A model generated the notes under the pieces. The model had not been told where the DNA came from. It saw only the letters and a program-made list of their open reading frames with translations, and ran no database searches. Of a DNA stretch of 64,000 bases, positions 12,932-24,799 are shown one piece after another. The position numbers and the translations under genes are program-made. How positions within the stretch are numbered: the stretch's first letter is position 1; every line of letters starts with the position of its first letter. Origin of the DNA: Imbricaverruca yamaguchii (lineage: Eukaryota > Arthropoda > Thecostraca > Neoverrucidae); assembly GCA_034440575.1 (NCBI GenBank), contig JAOTOL010001475.1, forward strand, positions 248,001 to 312,000. Direction: 5' to 3'.

Positions 12932-13710
12932 GTAAGCCCCGGTGTAAATACATGGATCGGGGCTTTATGAACCATTGCACCCACTGGGAGAGGTCGAAAG
13001 CAGTACAACCTACCGGATATCGTTGCCAACAATCCGAGGAGTATGTAGATACGCGATAGCTACAAGACACCATCGCATAACCATACCTTAATCAGTCATC
13101 CGGTCAAGTGGGAGCGTCTGGTCCCTGGTTTGGTACTCTGCTGATGTTGATTTGCCATTTTCCCTACTCAACATGAAAACATGTCATGAAAGAAAGGAAT
13201 TGGTTCCGTGGGAGATATCGGGCCCTGTTTTGGACCATCCTACAGGTTGCCTGGCGTGGTCTCTTCGTGAAGACCCGATGTAGCCCGGGCAGGATCATCC
13301 TCCGCCAGTAGTATGACATCAGAGTATCCCTCTCCTCAAACTATGGAATTTGGTACTGCAAATGGCGAGCGGTCGGACGCGCCCCGTCTGAAGCCAGGGA
13401 CGGGTGTATGGCTACATCGCCAAGTCGCTCATCCAGTGTCAAGGTCGAGCTGTGTCCCGGTGTAAACGCTCCCACCTCCGAGCGTCGGTGGTCGGTGGCG
13501 ACACCAGCCATTGTGACTGACTGGTGACACACCAACCGGCCTGGTGACCACACCAGCCGTCGTGACTGGCTGGTGATGACACCAACCGGTCTGATGACCA
13601 CACTAGCCGACGTGACTGGCTGGTGACGACACCAACTGGCCTGGTGACGACACCAACCGTCGTGACTGGCTGGCGACGACATTAGCTGGCCTGGTGATGA
13701 CACCAACCGT

Positions 13711-14066
13711 CGCAGGCGCGCACCCAGGATTTTTCCATGGGGGCCCGGACCGAAAAGGGCACTTGGCCGGCTCCAAAAGGGCACTTGACCGGCTCCAAAA
13801 GAGCATTTAGCGGCCCGGGGCACACTGGAAGGTTTGTTGACCGGGGGTGGGCGTGAAATATTTTTTTTTTTAAACCAAAAGGGCAGTTTTGGGCTAAAAG
13901 GGCACCTTTGGCACAGGCGGGGCACATAAGGTAGGTGATTTTTGGGCGGTTAAATTTGGGACATTCCAACCAAGAGGGCACTTTTTGGACAAAAGGGCAC
14001 TTGTCCGAAAGGGCACTTTGGTCTCATGGGGGGGTCCCTGCCCCCCCCCTCTGGTGCGCCTATGAA
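13711..14066. mobile_element. Probable non-autonomous DNA transposon in a minisatellite
   Basis: About 350 bp interrupting the 50-bp array. It starts CAGGCGCGCACCCAGGATTT and its other end, reverse complemented, starts CATAGGCGCACCAGAGGGGG, so short imperfect inverted ends share AGGCGC and CACC. Inside are repeated AAAGGGCACTT motifs. No transposase frame. Confidence 0.5.
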
Positions 14067-14125
14067 CCGCCGTGACTGGCTGGCGACGACATTAGCTGGC
14101 CTGGTGACCACACCAGCCGGCCTGG

Positions 14126-14281
14126 GGCGTCGGTAGCTCAGTGGTTAAGATGAGCGTCTGGCAAGCCAGAGGTACGGGGTTCGATTCCCCGCGGTGCCCG
14201 CCCTTCCTGCCAGGGTGAGAGGCAGGCGACGCCGTATGGCCTCGCTGCTGAGCGCGTCGTAAAGCCACAATCCAATCCAAT
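14126..14281 (+). mobile_element. tRNA-derived SINE, family B, inserted in a minisatellite
   Basis: Head: GGCGTCGGTAGCTCAGTGGT (box A) and GGGGTTCGATTCCCCG (box B), with a matching acceptor-like stem (GGGCGTC with GGTGCCC). The middle lacks a normal 7-base anticodon loop, so this is not a functional tRNA gene. The body has GGTGAGAGGCAGGCGACGCC, related to the family A body, and a CAATCCAATCCAATC tail. The perfect 13-bp duplication CCAGCCGGCCTGG (14,113-14,125 and 14,282-14,294) shows insertion into the 50-bp array. Confidence 0.92.
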
Positions 14282-14759
14282 CCAGCCGGCCTGGTGACGA
14301 CACCAACCGTCATGACTGGCTGGCGACGACATTAGCTGGCCTGGTGACCACACCAGCCGGCCTGGTGACGACACCAACCGTCATGACTGGCTGGCGACGA
14401 CATTAGCTGGCCTGGTGACCACACCAGCCGGCGTGGCTGGCTTGTGTTGACAGCTGGGAAGTTGGCGTGGTTGAGCAGCACGTCCGAGGTGTGTGACACG
14501 TCTGGCAGACTCAAGCAGTCCGGTGGGTGCTGACCCGACCGGTAGGTCGCGCCGTTCACCGCATCGGTGCGCCAGAGTGGCGAGGAGGTCGGGGTGTACC
14601 ATGCAGCTGCTTTCTCAGGTTGATAGTTCGTGTGACGAAGATTGACGTGGCTTTTTCACGGCACTCGCCACGTTTTTCCAACTGCACGGCGTTTGCTCGA
14701 CACTAGCCGTGGATTCACGAACCGTCCGCATTGTCAGCTGTGGCCTCCCCAGCTACTAG

Positions 14760-14918
14760 GGGGACGGGTGGCCTAGGGGTAAGTTGCTCGTCTCACTCGA
14801 AAGATTGCGAGTTCGAGTCTCACCTGTCGCTACTCTTCGCCCGTGGCCAATGGACGTGAGAGATTGGTGACGCTACATGACTCAATGGCCGATGTGTCAT
14901 AAAGCCAATAACCAACCG
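14760..14918 (+). mobile_element. tRNA-derived SINE, family A
   Basis: Starts GGGGACGGGTGGCCTAGGGG; box B is GAGTTCGAGTCTCACC. The body and the tail CCAATAACCAACC match the other family A copies. No clear target-site duplication was seen. Confidence 0.9.
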
Positions 14919-16786
14919 ACTGACTAATGACTGATGGGTGTGGGTGTGTGTGTGTATGTGTACGCCAATGTGGTACGCGAGTATGGGACAGGCAATGACC
15001 CTATGCGATGATACCATTTAGCTGAACTGTTATAAGCCAATAAGCATGTCTGTCCGACAATTTCCATCCGACCATGGTCGAGTCGTTGCACGCAAGTGAG
15101 ATGTGAATTTCTTTTTCGCTTTTAAACCGCTTAATGCTATTTCTACGGCTGGTGACACAGAGGATTTTCAGATTAAAAGCAATGGCCTTATGGAATCATA
15201 GTCTAGGACTGGAATGGAAAGAATCAGTGGCGAACTAGGTGTGCCACTTTTTTCCTCGCCTTACGTCGCTTACGTTATACGCGTCCTGGGTTATGGGAAA
15301 TGGACGTCTACACTTGGTGTCGCACTCAGAAAATGTCGGGTGTGTTAGCGCCATGAGCCATGTAGACTGGTTTTCTCATGAGCAGGGCCTGCCACTTCGT
15401 CCACTTAATGCTCACCTTGGTCGTTCCGGCTCCCTGACGCTGGGGCCCCTGGTGCTCCCTGAATGGCCCCCTGACGCGGGTGGGCGCAACAATTTTTATC
15501 CGGGATGGCAACGTACATCCAATTGCCTAACGTTTAGGTCCGGATCGAAGGTGCTCCTCGGCCGACAATGGGCGCTGTATGACCTACGCAGTCGATGTGC
15601 CCCTGAACCACAATATCGAACTAGCGCTTCCGCCGGCACATTTTGCATGGGTTCTTCGCTCGGGGTAGCCGAAGTTTCGGCCCCCACAGAAGAGCCATTA
15701 CACCACATGGCACAAAAAGTAGGCGAGTATGCGGCCCTAGCAGCGTCGCCGACGTTATCTCCGTTGTCGGGCGAACGCCTTTAGGAGAGGGGTGCAACAG
15801 AGTTTGCATTCAGCCATTTGCTTGCTATTCAGCTTCGCACGTCGATCTTTTTCATACTCCTTCTCCTGTCCCTATCCATTCTCTTCTATCCTCCCCTCTC
15901 TCTCCCTCCCATTCCCTCCCCTCCCCTCCCCTCCCTTCTCCTCCCCTCTCCTCCCCTTTCTCTTCCTTCCATCCCCTCCCCCTTCCCTCGTGGCCTGCTC
16001 CATGTTCCGAAATTGTGGGCTTTGGCTTTGTCTTTGGCTGCCCATGGCGACGTGCTCTGTCGAGTGCATGCTTCTCGCTTAATTGAATGCATATGCATGT
16101 CCATTTTGGCCAAGGTTTGTTGCCTTCAGATTCGATCAGTCCCCATCCTTTTGAAAAAAGAATACACCATGCATATGGATGTAAAATATGAACCTATAAA
16201 TGATACAATGTGATTACGCACCTACTATTGCACTCAGTTGTCGAAGTTACTGGTTGGTTGTCTATGTGGGCGTTACGGCGCATATGATACCATGGCCATG
16301 CAGCGCTCAAGTGAGGTTGCTGGAGGCTACCCTTTTACGTGCTGTGGTCTCTGCCTGTTACAATTCCATAAATATAGCCGGGGTCAGCCCTGGAATGTCC
16401 GCTCATTTGCTATTCAACCCGCAGTTTGTTGGCACGCCTCTGTCCAATCGGTATCCACCGGCGGCATCCACCGGCTGATGCTCGGCTGATCGGCAGTAGT
16501 CCTGAGGGGTTGTAGGTGGGACAATTTTGCTCTTTTTGTGTGTGTGTGGGGGGGGGCGGAATGTGGTGGTTTCCTTCAAACTTTAACATCGGGGAAGCAT
16601 GGAGTGCGGCATCCCCACTCTGACCTGTCTGAACTTCACGGTCCGGTCACGAGTGGGCTGGTGTGTGCCCCTTCCGAAATATGTCACGTTGATGCGTGCA
16701 GACGTTGGCGTCGATACCGATACATTTATTGCTTTTTACTCGGAGGAAACGTGGCAGGCGGTGGACAGCGCTATCGTCCAGTCAGA
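14919..16786. other. No gene recognised; CT-rich tract
   Basis: A pyrimidine-rich stretch at 15,880-15,990 and scattered short frames. The 181-codon frame at 15,239 overlaps a family D tail and is not convincing. Confidence 0.5.
15567..15620 (+). mobile_element. Family D retroposon tail
   Basis: GGGCGCTGTATGACCTACGC then AGTCGATGTGCCCCTGAACC matches the family D tail; the final AACCAACC part is decayed. Confidence 0.6.
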
Positions 16787-18235
16787 CGTGGTGGACAGCC
16801 TCGCTACCGTCACAGTCAGACGTGGTGCACAGCCTCGCTACCGTCACAGTCAGACGTGGTGGACAGCCTCACTACTGTCACAGACGTGGTGGACAGCCTC
16901 GCTACCGTCACAGTCAGACGTGGACAGCCTCGCTACCGTCACAGTCAGACGCGGTGGACAGCCTCGCTACCGTCACAGCCAGACGTGGTGGACAGCCTCG
17001 CTACCGTCACAGTCAGACGTGGTGGACAGCCTCACTACTGTCACAGTCAGACGCGGTGGACAGCCTCGCTACCGTCACAGTCAGACGTGGTGGACAGCCT
17101 CGCTACCGTCACAGTCAGACGTGGTGGACAGCCTCGCTACCGTCACAGTCAGACGTGGTGTACATTCTCGCTACCGTCATAGTCAGACGTGGTGGACAGC
17201 CTCGCTACTGTCACGGACGTGGTGGACAGCCTCGCTACCGCCACCGTCAGACGTGGACAGCCTCGCTACCGTCACAGTCAGACGTGGTGTACATTCTCGC
17301 TACCGTCATAGTCAGACGTGGTGGACAGCCTCGCTACCGTCACAGTCAGACGTGGTGGACAGCCTCGCTACCGTCACAGTCAGACGTGGTGGACAGCCTC
17401 GCTACCGTCACAGTCAGACGTGGTGTACATTCTCGCTATCGTCATAGTCAGACGTGGTGGACAGCCTCGCTACCGTCACAGTCAGACGTGGTGGACAGCC
17501 TCGCTACCGTCACAGTCAGACGTGGTGGACAGCCTCGCTACCGTCATAGTCAGACGTGGTGGACAGCCTCGCTACCGTCAGTGGTAAGGCAGAGTCGGAC
17601 GTGGTGGACAGCCTCGCTACTGTCACGGACGTGGTGGACAGCCTCGCTACCGCCACAGTCAGACGTGGTGGACAGCCTCGCTACCGTATTATATGTTTGG
17701 ACAGCTCGCTACCGTCAGTCAGAGGTGGTGTACAGCCTCGCTACCGTCATAGTCAGACGTGGTGGACATTCTCGCTACCGTCACAGTCAGACGTCGTGTA
17801 CAGCCTCGCTACCGTCACAGTCAGACGTGGTGGACAGCCTCGCTACCGTCACAGTCAGACGTGGTGGACAGCCTCGCTACCGTCACAGTCAGACGTGGTG
17901 GACAGCCTCGCTACCGTCATGTCAGACGTGGTGGACAGCCTCGCTACCGCCACAGACGTGGTGGATAGTCTCGCTACCGTCACAGACGTGGTGGACAGCC
18001 TCGCTACCGTCACAGTTAGACGTGGTGGACAGCCTCGCTACCGTCACAGTCAGACGTGGTGGATAGCCTCGCTATCGTCACAGTCAGACGTGGTGGATAG
18101 CCTCGCTATCGTCACAGTCAGACATGGTAGACATCCTCATTGCCGCCACAGTCAGTCGTGGTGGACAGCCTCGCTACCGTCACAGTCAGTCGTGGTGGAC
18201 ATCCTCATTGCCGTCACAGTCAAACGTGTGGCATA
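16787..18235. repeat. 34-bp minisatellite
   Basis: About 40 units of CAGACGTGGTGGACAGCCTC plus GCTACCGTCACAGT, with subtypes (TGTACATTCTCGCTACCGTCA). It decays towards the right end (ATCCTCATTGCCG). The + strand frames of 214 to 456 codons are repeat artefacts. Confidence 0.94.
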
Positions 18236-18324
18236 GCCACTCTACCGTCACATAAGTGGTTTCGCGACGTTTCATTGACGGCGAGCATAATAAAAGATCG
18301 TGGTATTCAAGTGACAGCGACCTT

Positions 18325-18520
18325 GTTCTGGGAATGGAGGTGCTATTATATGACATGGGAATCGAGGTGCTGTTATATTGCATGGGAGTCGATGTCCCGC
18401 TATACGACCTGGGAATGAGGGTGCTGCTATATAGTCTGGGAGCGGAGATGCTGCTATACGACATGATAATCGAGGTGCTGCTGTACGACCTGGGAATCGA
18501 GGTGCTGCTGTGTGACTCAG
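18325..18520. repeat. 30-bp imperfect tandem repeat
   Basis: About six units of TGGGAATCGAGGTGCTGCTA plus TATGACC, with the variants expected of an old array. Confidence 0.8.
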
Positions 18521-18837
18521 TACGTCTGCACTGCATACGTATGGTGGTCCCAGAGCCGACTGTGGGCGGCCCGAAGGCTCAACGGGCATGACATTCATTA
18601 TTAGGAAGCGAAGCTTCCGCTTGTTTTAAGCATTCTAGGGTTGTTCGAAACAGAAGTGAAGCTTGTTGAAGCGTACATGGGCCAGTTGAGTATTCCATGT
18701 AACCGTAAAATCTGATATGGTATAAATGTGGCGTGTATACCATACAATTTGTTTTGGTATGTATGTCCCATGTGCACCATACAGTGATCTGGTATAGGTG
18801 TGCAATTTCCTGTTGGTATGCCATGTATACCATGCAT

Positions 18838-18895
18838 GGGCGCTAAATGACCAAACCTGATCGATGTGCCCTAAAACTCAAAGAACCAACCAACC
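18838..18895 (+). mobile_element. Family D retroposon tail
   Basis: GGGCGCTAAATGACC, GATCGATGTGCCCTAAAACT and AAGAACCAACCAACC follow the family D tail order. Confidence 0.65.
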
Positions 18896-19149
18896 ATGTA
18901 TATCATGCGATTTTGTTTTGGTATGGCTGTGCCTTTTCCAGTGAGTGTGCCATGCATACCATGCGGTCTGTTTTGGTATAAGTGTGGCATTTCCTGTGAG
19001 AAGCACCCGCTCCCGACGTAGGTGGATACTTTTGAAAATGCTCTCCGAGAACTTGCATATCGGAATCGGTGAAATTATCTTCGCTCCCGCCGGGGGTTGA
19101 GCCAAACCCTGCTCACGCAAGGATAGGCTTCGAGACCCATAGCCCGGTA

Positions 19150-19560
19150 GGAGCAGCCGACACTGCCTCCCCGATATTCAGAACCCAGTGGACGGCGTAA
19201 AGACCTTGTATCGGCCCGCCCTTAAGCCCAAATAATCAATCAAATCAGAACCCAGTGGGACCCGTCGCCACTGCCGCCCCGAGACCCAGAGTCCAATAGA
19301 ATCAGCCGTTACTGCCGCCCTGAGACCCGGAGCCCAATAGAATCAGCCGTTATTGCCGCCCCGAGACCCAGAGTCCAATAGAATCAACCGTTACTGCTGC
19401 CCAGAGACCCGGAGCCCAATAGGATTATCCGTCGCGGCCGTCGCGAAACCCAGAGCCCAATAAGATCCGCCGCCGTCACGAGACCCAGAACCCAATAGGA
19501 GCGGCCGCTACTGCTGCCCCGACACCCAGAGCCCAATAGGGTTAGCCGTCACTGCCGTCA
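19150..19560. repeat. About 41-bp tandem repeat
   Basis: About eight diverged copies of GCCCCGAGACCCAGAGTCCA plus ATAGAATCAGCCGTTACTGCC. Confidence 0.8.
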
Positions 19561-19814
19561 GGTGTCATAAATTGCTTAAATAGCACCCATCTTAGGCATC
19601 TGCCGTCCCTGTGGAACTCGCAGTGCTTTAAGGACTTTTCTTTTCTGGGATGCAGTTGTTGGGCTGGTTTTCAGATCTTAAAAAAATGATTCACCAATGA
19701 AGCAGTGATGATGTTTGGCACATCAACCCAGTAGAAGTAGAAGTAAAAGCCAGGAGAATGTACGCATTCGCTCGGGCCATAAATGACTGGATTACTAGAT
19801 AATCATCAATGGCA

Positions 19815-19970
19815 CTAATTGAGTCAGGTAATCTAACGACACGTGGCATCTGAATATAATCAAGGTGTGGGTTTGGGTCCGACCGATCAGTCGCTACTAT
19901 TCGCCGGTGACCACTCGGCGTGTGAGATTGGCGACGCTATATCGCCCAAGACAGTCGGCTCACAAAAGCT
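19815..19970 (+). mobile_element. Diverged SINE, family A-like
   Basis: The 3' part matches the family A body (GTCGCTACTATTCGCCGGTG ... GCGTGTGAGATTGGCGACGC). The 5' half is weakly tRNA-like (GTGGGTTTGGGTCC as a decayed box B). The tail is lost. Confidence 0.6.
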
Positions 19971-20184
19971 ACGACCACTACTGGATCTAAGCTGGATACT
20001 CGGCCATTTTTTGCGCTTTTGCTTATGCTTATGCTCCCAGGTTTTTGTGCACACATGCATTTTCTTGAAAGCGGTTAGGTACTGTTTCTGAAAAAGGTTG
20101 AATAACGGCTGGTTTGTCACAGTAATCAATAGTTGTTGCAGAATCTGGTGTAAATAACCACCCACGCCATACTGCAACCCACGT

Positions 20185-20340
20185 TGGATGCTGGCCGATC
20201 AGTCTGTACTTTGCACGTTTGAAAGTGTCACGCTAATCCATCAGTCTGCGCTTTGTACCTGTGAGGTGTTACGCTGACTGGTCAGTCTGTACGTTGCATG
20301 TGCAAGGCGATACGCTGATCGGTACGCACTGTCTGTGCGT
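20185..20340. repeat. About 48-bp tandem repeat
   Basis: Three to four copies of the order CAGTCTGTAC, TTGCACGT, GTGTTACGCTGA. Confidence 0.7.
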
Positions 20341-20944
20341 TGTACCCTTATCTGCATAAATCCGGAGAGAAGCAGAATGATCGCCAAGTGCCCACCGCCA
20401 GCTTCATGGCCAAGAGATGTTCTCTCCACCCTTCTCGAGTCTCTTTGGTAGCACTGGTCATTTATGCGTAGCTTTTTTTTAACGTTAGTTGGCACCTGCA
20501 TCAGTCTGAAGTTTAGTTCATAATATTGAACTTCAACTTCTACGGTAGTTCTACCTCAGCAAACGTCCTCTTATGTACCTTTAATTGTATGGTACCGGAA
20601 AACCTTAATACCAGTGTTATGATATACGACGAGTATAAATCGTGCACAACTTGGGGTTCATCTCGTGGCCATGCTTTTGACGTTAAATATTGACACCAAT
20701 AAGAGAAACATACTGTTAATATTATCTCCCCTTCTGTTGGAGCTCTGGCCCTTCTCTAACCCATGTCCTTTTACTGGAACATAGTCCGCGGACACGTTCC
20801 TCGCTCCTGGACACAGCTTCCAAATATCTCGTCACATTGTGCAGTCCACTGGTAACTTTACCTCAATTGGACGCAGCTTCTCGACGCACATGCCATCGCT
20901 GGAGCACGGCTTCCCAATGCATCTGGCGACAAAACTGTGATGTC

Positions 20945-22110
20945 TGGCGCGTGTGTTGTCGGTGGGGCGCGGTTCCCGTCGCGCGTGTGTTGCCGGTGGG
21001 GCGCGGTTCCCGGCGCGTGTGTTGGTGGGGCGCGGTTCCCGTCGCGTGTGTTGTCGGTGGGGCGCGGTTCCCGGCGCGTGTGTTGTCGGTGGGGCGCGGT
21101 TCCCGGCGCGTGTGTTGTCGGTGGGGCGCGGTTCCCGTCGCACCTGTGTTGCCGGTGGGGCGCTGGTGGGGCGCGGCTCCCGTCACACCTGTGTTGCCGG
21201 TGGGGCGCTGGTGGGGCGCGGCTCCCGTCACACCTGTGTTGCCGGTGGGGCGCTGGTGGGGCGCGGCTCCCGTCACACCTGTGTTGCCGGTGGGGCGCGG
21301 TTCCCGGCGCGTGTGTTGTCGGTGGGGCGCGGTTCCCGTCGCACCTGTGTTGCCGGTGGGGCGCTGGTGGGGCGCGGTTCCCGGCGTGTGTGTTGTCGGT
21401 GGGGCGCGGTTCCCGGCGTGTGTGTTGCCGGTGGGGCGCGGTTCCCGGCGCGTGTGTTGGTGGGGCGCGGTTCCCGGCACCTGTGTTGCCGGTGGGGCGC
21501 TGGTGGGGCGCGGTTCCCGGCGTGTGTGTTGTCGGTGGGGCGCGGGTCCCGGCGCGGTGTTGTCGGTGGGGCGCGGTTCCCGGCGCGTTGTTGTGGGGGC
21601 GGTTCCCGGCGGTGTGTTGTCGGTGGGGCGCGGTTCCCGTCGCACCTGTGTTGCCGGTGGGGCGCGGTTCCCGTCACACCTGTGTTGTCGGTGGGGCGCG
21701 TGTGTTGTCGGTGGGGCGCGGGTCCCGGCGCGTGTGTTGTCGGTGGGGCGCGGTTCCCGGCGCGTGTGTTGTCAGTGGGGCGCGGTTCCCGTCGCACCTG
21801 TGTTGCCGGTGGGGCGCGGGTCCCGTCACACCTGTGTTGTCGGTGGGGCGCTGGTGGGGCGCGGTTCCGTCACTGTGTTGTCGGTGGGGCGCGGGTCCCG
21901 GCGCGTGTGTTTCGGGTGTGGTGGGGCGCGGTTCCCGTCGCACCTGTGTTGCCGGTGGGGCGCTGGTGGGGCGCGGTTCCCGTCACACCTGTGTTGTCGG
22001 TGGGGCGCGGGTCCCGGCGCGTGTATTGTCGGTGGGGCGCGGTTCCCGGCGCGCAAATATTGTCGCTGGGGCGCGGCTCCCGGCGCGCCTGCTGTCGGCG
22101 GGGCTGTGTG
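20945..22110. repeat. GC-rich minisatellite upstream of SSU72
   Basis: Units of 28 to 47 bp built from GTGTGTTGTCGGTGGGGCGC and GGTTCCCGGCGC, with subtypes CCCGTCGCACCTGTGTTGCC and a doubled GGGGCGCTGGT. CpG-rich. It ends about 90 bp before the SSU72 ATG and probably overlaps or abuts the promoter. All three + frames are open (392 to 467 codons) without being genes. Confidence 0.93.
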
Positions 22111-22200
22111 TCTGACGCCGGTCCCGCCTGCCTGCCGACAGACGAGGCGGCGGTCCCGGCTGACGGCGTTTGACTCAGCAGTCAGCACAGAACTGCGGCA

Positions 22201-24799
22201 ATGCCGCTGCGCTTCGCCGTCGTGTGCTCCAGCAACATGAACCGCAGCATGGAGGCGCACGCCTACCTCAGGTGAGATGCCACCGGCGCTGGGCGGGCCC
22301 AGCTGCCGCCCGGATACGGTCGAGCCGCGATCCAGGCTTCTCTCCGCCGTTCGGCGGCGCGCGATACATTCCTCAGGTGTAAACATAGCTCTCCACTCCC
22401 GGCGCGTTCTCCAGCCTTAGTATTTGTGGTGCTGTTGTGGAAGGGAATAGCCGGCACCTTTTCCGTGGATGGTTCTTTCGCGTGCAAGTCGATTATCGTC
22501 ACGTCCGAGTAATGTTCACTGACTCGTCACGTCCAGGTAATGTTCACTGACTCGCGTTGTCTGAGTAGTATTCACTGGCTCGTCACGTCCGTGTTCACTG
22601 TTCACTGATGTTCATAGCTTTTGACTTTCGTTACTTCCGAGTAATGTTCTTATTATCATTTCAATCGCGAACTGTGTTTCGTCCCGTGTTCTATAGCGCT
22701 CTGTTTAGTTCTGACCGTTCTCTTCTGTCATGATTTTGTTCTGCAGGTGTTATGTGCATCTCCAATGATCTGATCTGCTTTGCCAATTTTCTGTGCTGTT
22801 CTGTCTGATTCTGTTGACCCTTGTTCTGTCCCATTCTCCAATGATTGTCAATGGGCGCTGCATGACCGACCCAGTCGACGCGCTCCGAAACTCAAATAAC
22901 CAACCAGCCAACGAGTGATCATCAAATATTCTCTGATTAATGTATTTACTCAACCCGGCCTAGCTTTCAGTAGTTCGCCCGTCTATCAACGGGGCACGGA
23001 TGCCCCGTTTCGCCCACGAACAGCCCGACACGAATAACCCTTGTCACGCATTGTCCCCACAGCAAAAAGAGCTTCTCGGTGCAGTCGTTCGGCACGGGCG
23101 ACAAGGTGAAGCTGCCGGGCTCGGCGCCCAACAAGCCCAACGTCTACGAGTTCGGCACCTCGTACGAGTCCATCTACCGCGACCTGCACGAGAAGGACCC
23201 CACGCTGTACACTCAGAACGGACTGCTGCACATGCTGGACCGCAACCGGCGCATCAAGCCCACGCCCGAACGGCTGCAGGAGTGCGCCGACCATTTCGAC
23301 GTGGTGGTCAGCTGCGAGGAGCGCGTCTACGATCAGATCCTCGAGAGTGAGTACCCGGGAGCGGTCAGCACACGCGGTGGCAGCGCAGAGGCTGGCGTGG
23401 GCAGGGCGAACGTCCATTCTTTGCGCTCGGGAGGTGGGCGTCAAACTGTTCGGTCGTAGAGGACGAATCGCGAATGATTTGTTGATGGATTGCGAATGCT
23501 CAGGTGAGTCGAGTGCTGGCATTAGTTGATTGTGAATGTTCGAGTGAATCGGATCCTGGATACTGAGTGATGATGGCTTGGGGTGTTGAGGTGGGCGAAG
23601 TAAACCCTTGGTGCGATGGCTGACCCGCATCCGTCCGGCAGTGTTTGAATCCCGGGAGCCGACCGACAACACGCCCGTGCACGTGATAAACATCGACATC
23701 CAGGACAACCACGAGGAGGCCACCATCGGCGCCTTCCTCATCTGCGACCTCTGCACACAGGTCCGTCGCCTGGTGCGATGGCACCGCGCCGGACCAGCGC
23801 TGACGTGGTCTGGTCGGTCCCCTGGCCTGCCATCTCGTGTGGCCCTGTCTGCTCTCCTGACCCTAGTTCACACCTCCTGGGTGTGTGTGACACCTTTATC
23901 GTACTTCACCTCTAACGGCGATGTCTGATCGTCTGATTTCATCTCACTTCTTCTGGCCATGTCTGATGCCCGGATTTTGCTTCACCTCGGCATCTTGGAA
24001 TTTCACACGTCAGCATCTTGAAATTCCGCCGTCATAAAACAGCGTATTAAGAGCAACGGCCTAAGAGTCGAACACACCCTCCCATTCAAATTACATATTA
24101 CGGAAGTGTTGAAGTTGTGTGAATATAATTTTATCGTATGATTTTGGACATTATTTTTGTTTGTACTTTGTTAAAATATGCATCGTGACTACATTTCGTA
24201 AAGATGAGTTAGAGAATTAGAGTCGTGCAACAATCCACTAATTATGCGATGGCAGTAAGCGTTCGTTTCGTCCACCGTCAGTCATGATTTTATATGGTGA
24301 ATATTTCGATTGCAGAAAATTGCAGCTGAAAAAAATTGCTAAACAAACTTCAAGAAGTCCAGTTCCTTATTTTGTTTTCGATTTCCGAGAATGGCCCACT
24401 TACGCATAAATACCCCTGATTTGATGGATAGGTGGAGGTGTCGGAGACATTGATGAAAAAGTTTGATTGGTGTGGCCAAATGCATGGAGACACAGAATGT
24501 TGCCAACTTGATTGTGAGACTCACCTTATAGGATTCCAAGGCAAAGATGGTGTGGCCCCACCAAAAGTATAGGAACCTCCACCCATGGTCAGTGAAATCT
24601 GTTGAGTCATATGAATCGCCGACATGTGTTCGTTTGCTGCTGACAGTATGGTGGCGCTGCTGTCGGTTGCGCTAACGGTCCAGGGTTCGCGTTTCAGCTG
24701 GAGGACTCACTAGATTTGGAGGATGACATCGACGAACTGCTGCAAGAATTCGAAGCCAAGGCAAACCGGCAAATACTGCACTGTGTGCAGTTCTACTGA
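22201..24799 (+). CDS. SSU72: SSU72, RNA polymerase II CTD phosphatase (complete, four exons)
   Basis: SSU72 is a nuclear phosphatase that removes phosphate from Ser5 (and Ser7) of the RNA polymerase II C-terminal repeats. It works with the 3'-end cleavage/polyadenylation machinery. Exons are 22201-22271, 23063-23346, 23642-23760 and 24698-24799; all introns are GT-AG and phases match (2, 1, 0). They total 576 bp, or 191 residues plus TGA; human SSU72 has 194. The start reads MPLRFAVVCSSNMNRSMEAH, giving the low-molecular-weight-phosphatase CX5R loop (Cys9 to Arg15). Further family blocks are YTQNGLLHMLDRNRRIKP, CEERVYDQ, DIQDNHEEAT (Asp140, the expected general acid) and the C-terminal DELLQEFE and FY end. 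The ATG was chosen because it sits directly before the conserved strand leading into the CX5R loop. Seen: exons and motifs. Known: enzymatic role. No clear poly(A) signal was identified downstream. Confidence 0.97.
22853..22905 (+). mobile_element. Family D retroposon tail in SSU72 intron 1
   Basis: GGGCGCTGCATGACCGACCC, AGTCGACGCGCTCCGAAACT and CAAATAACCAACCAG. It lies in the first intron of SSU72, same strand as the gene. Confidence 0.75.

Larger units (their letters stand above)
13495..14440. repeat. 50-bp minisatellite carrying two later insertions
   Basis: Units like CGTCGTGACTGGCTGGTGAC, GACACCAACCGGCCTGGTGA and CCACACCAGC. It is interrupted by a DNA-element-like insert at 13,711-14,066 and a family B SINE at 14,126-14,281. 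Confidence 0.88.

Noticed and set aside
14126..14200. Functional tRNA gene
   Set aside because: Boxes A and B and the acceptor stem are present, but the anticodon arm is malformed and the body, tail and target-site duplication show it is a SINE.
16599..18236. Repeat protein of 456 codons on the + strand
   Set aside because: The 34-bp minisatellite shifts frame every unit; several frames are open at once.
22986..23756. 256-codon frame on the - strand across SSU72 exons 2 and 3
   Set aside because: Antisense shadow of GC-rich SSU72 coding sequence; it runs across well-supported splice sites of the + strand gene.
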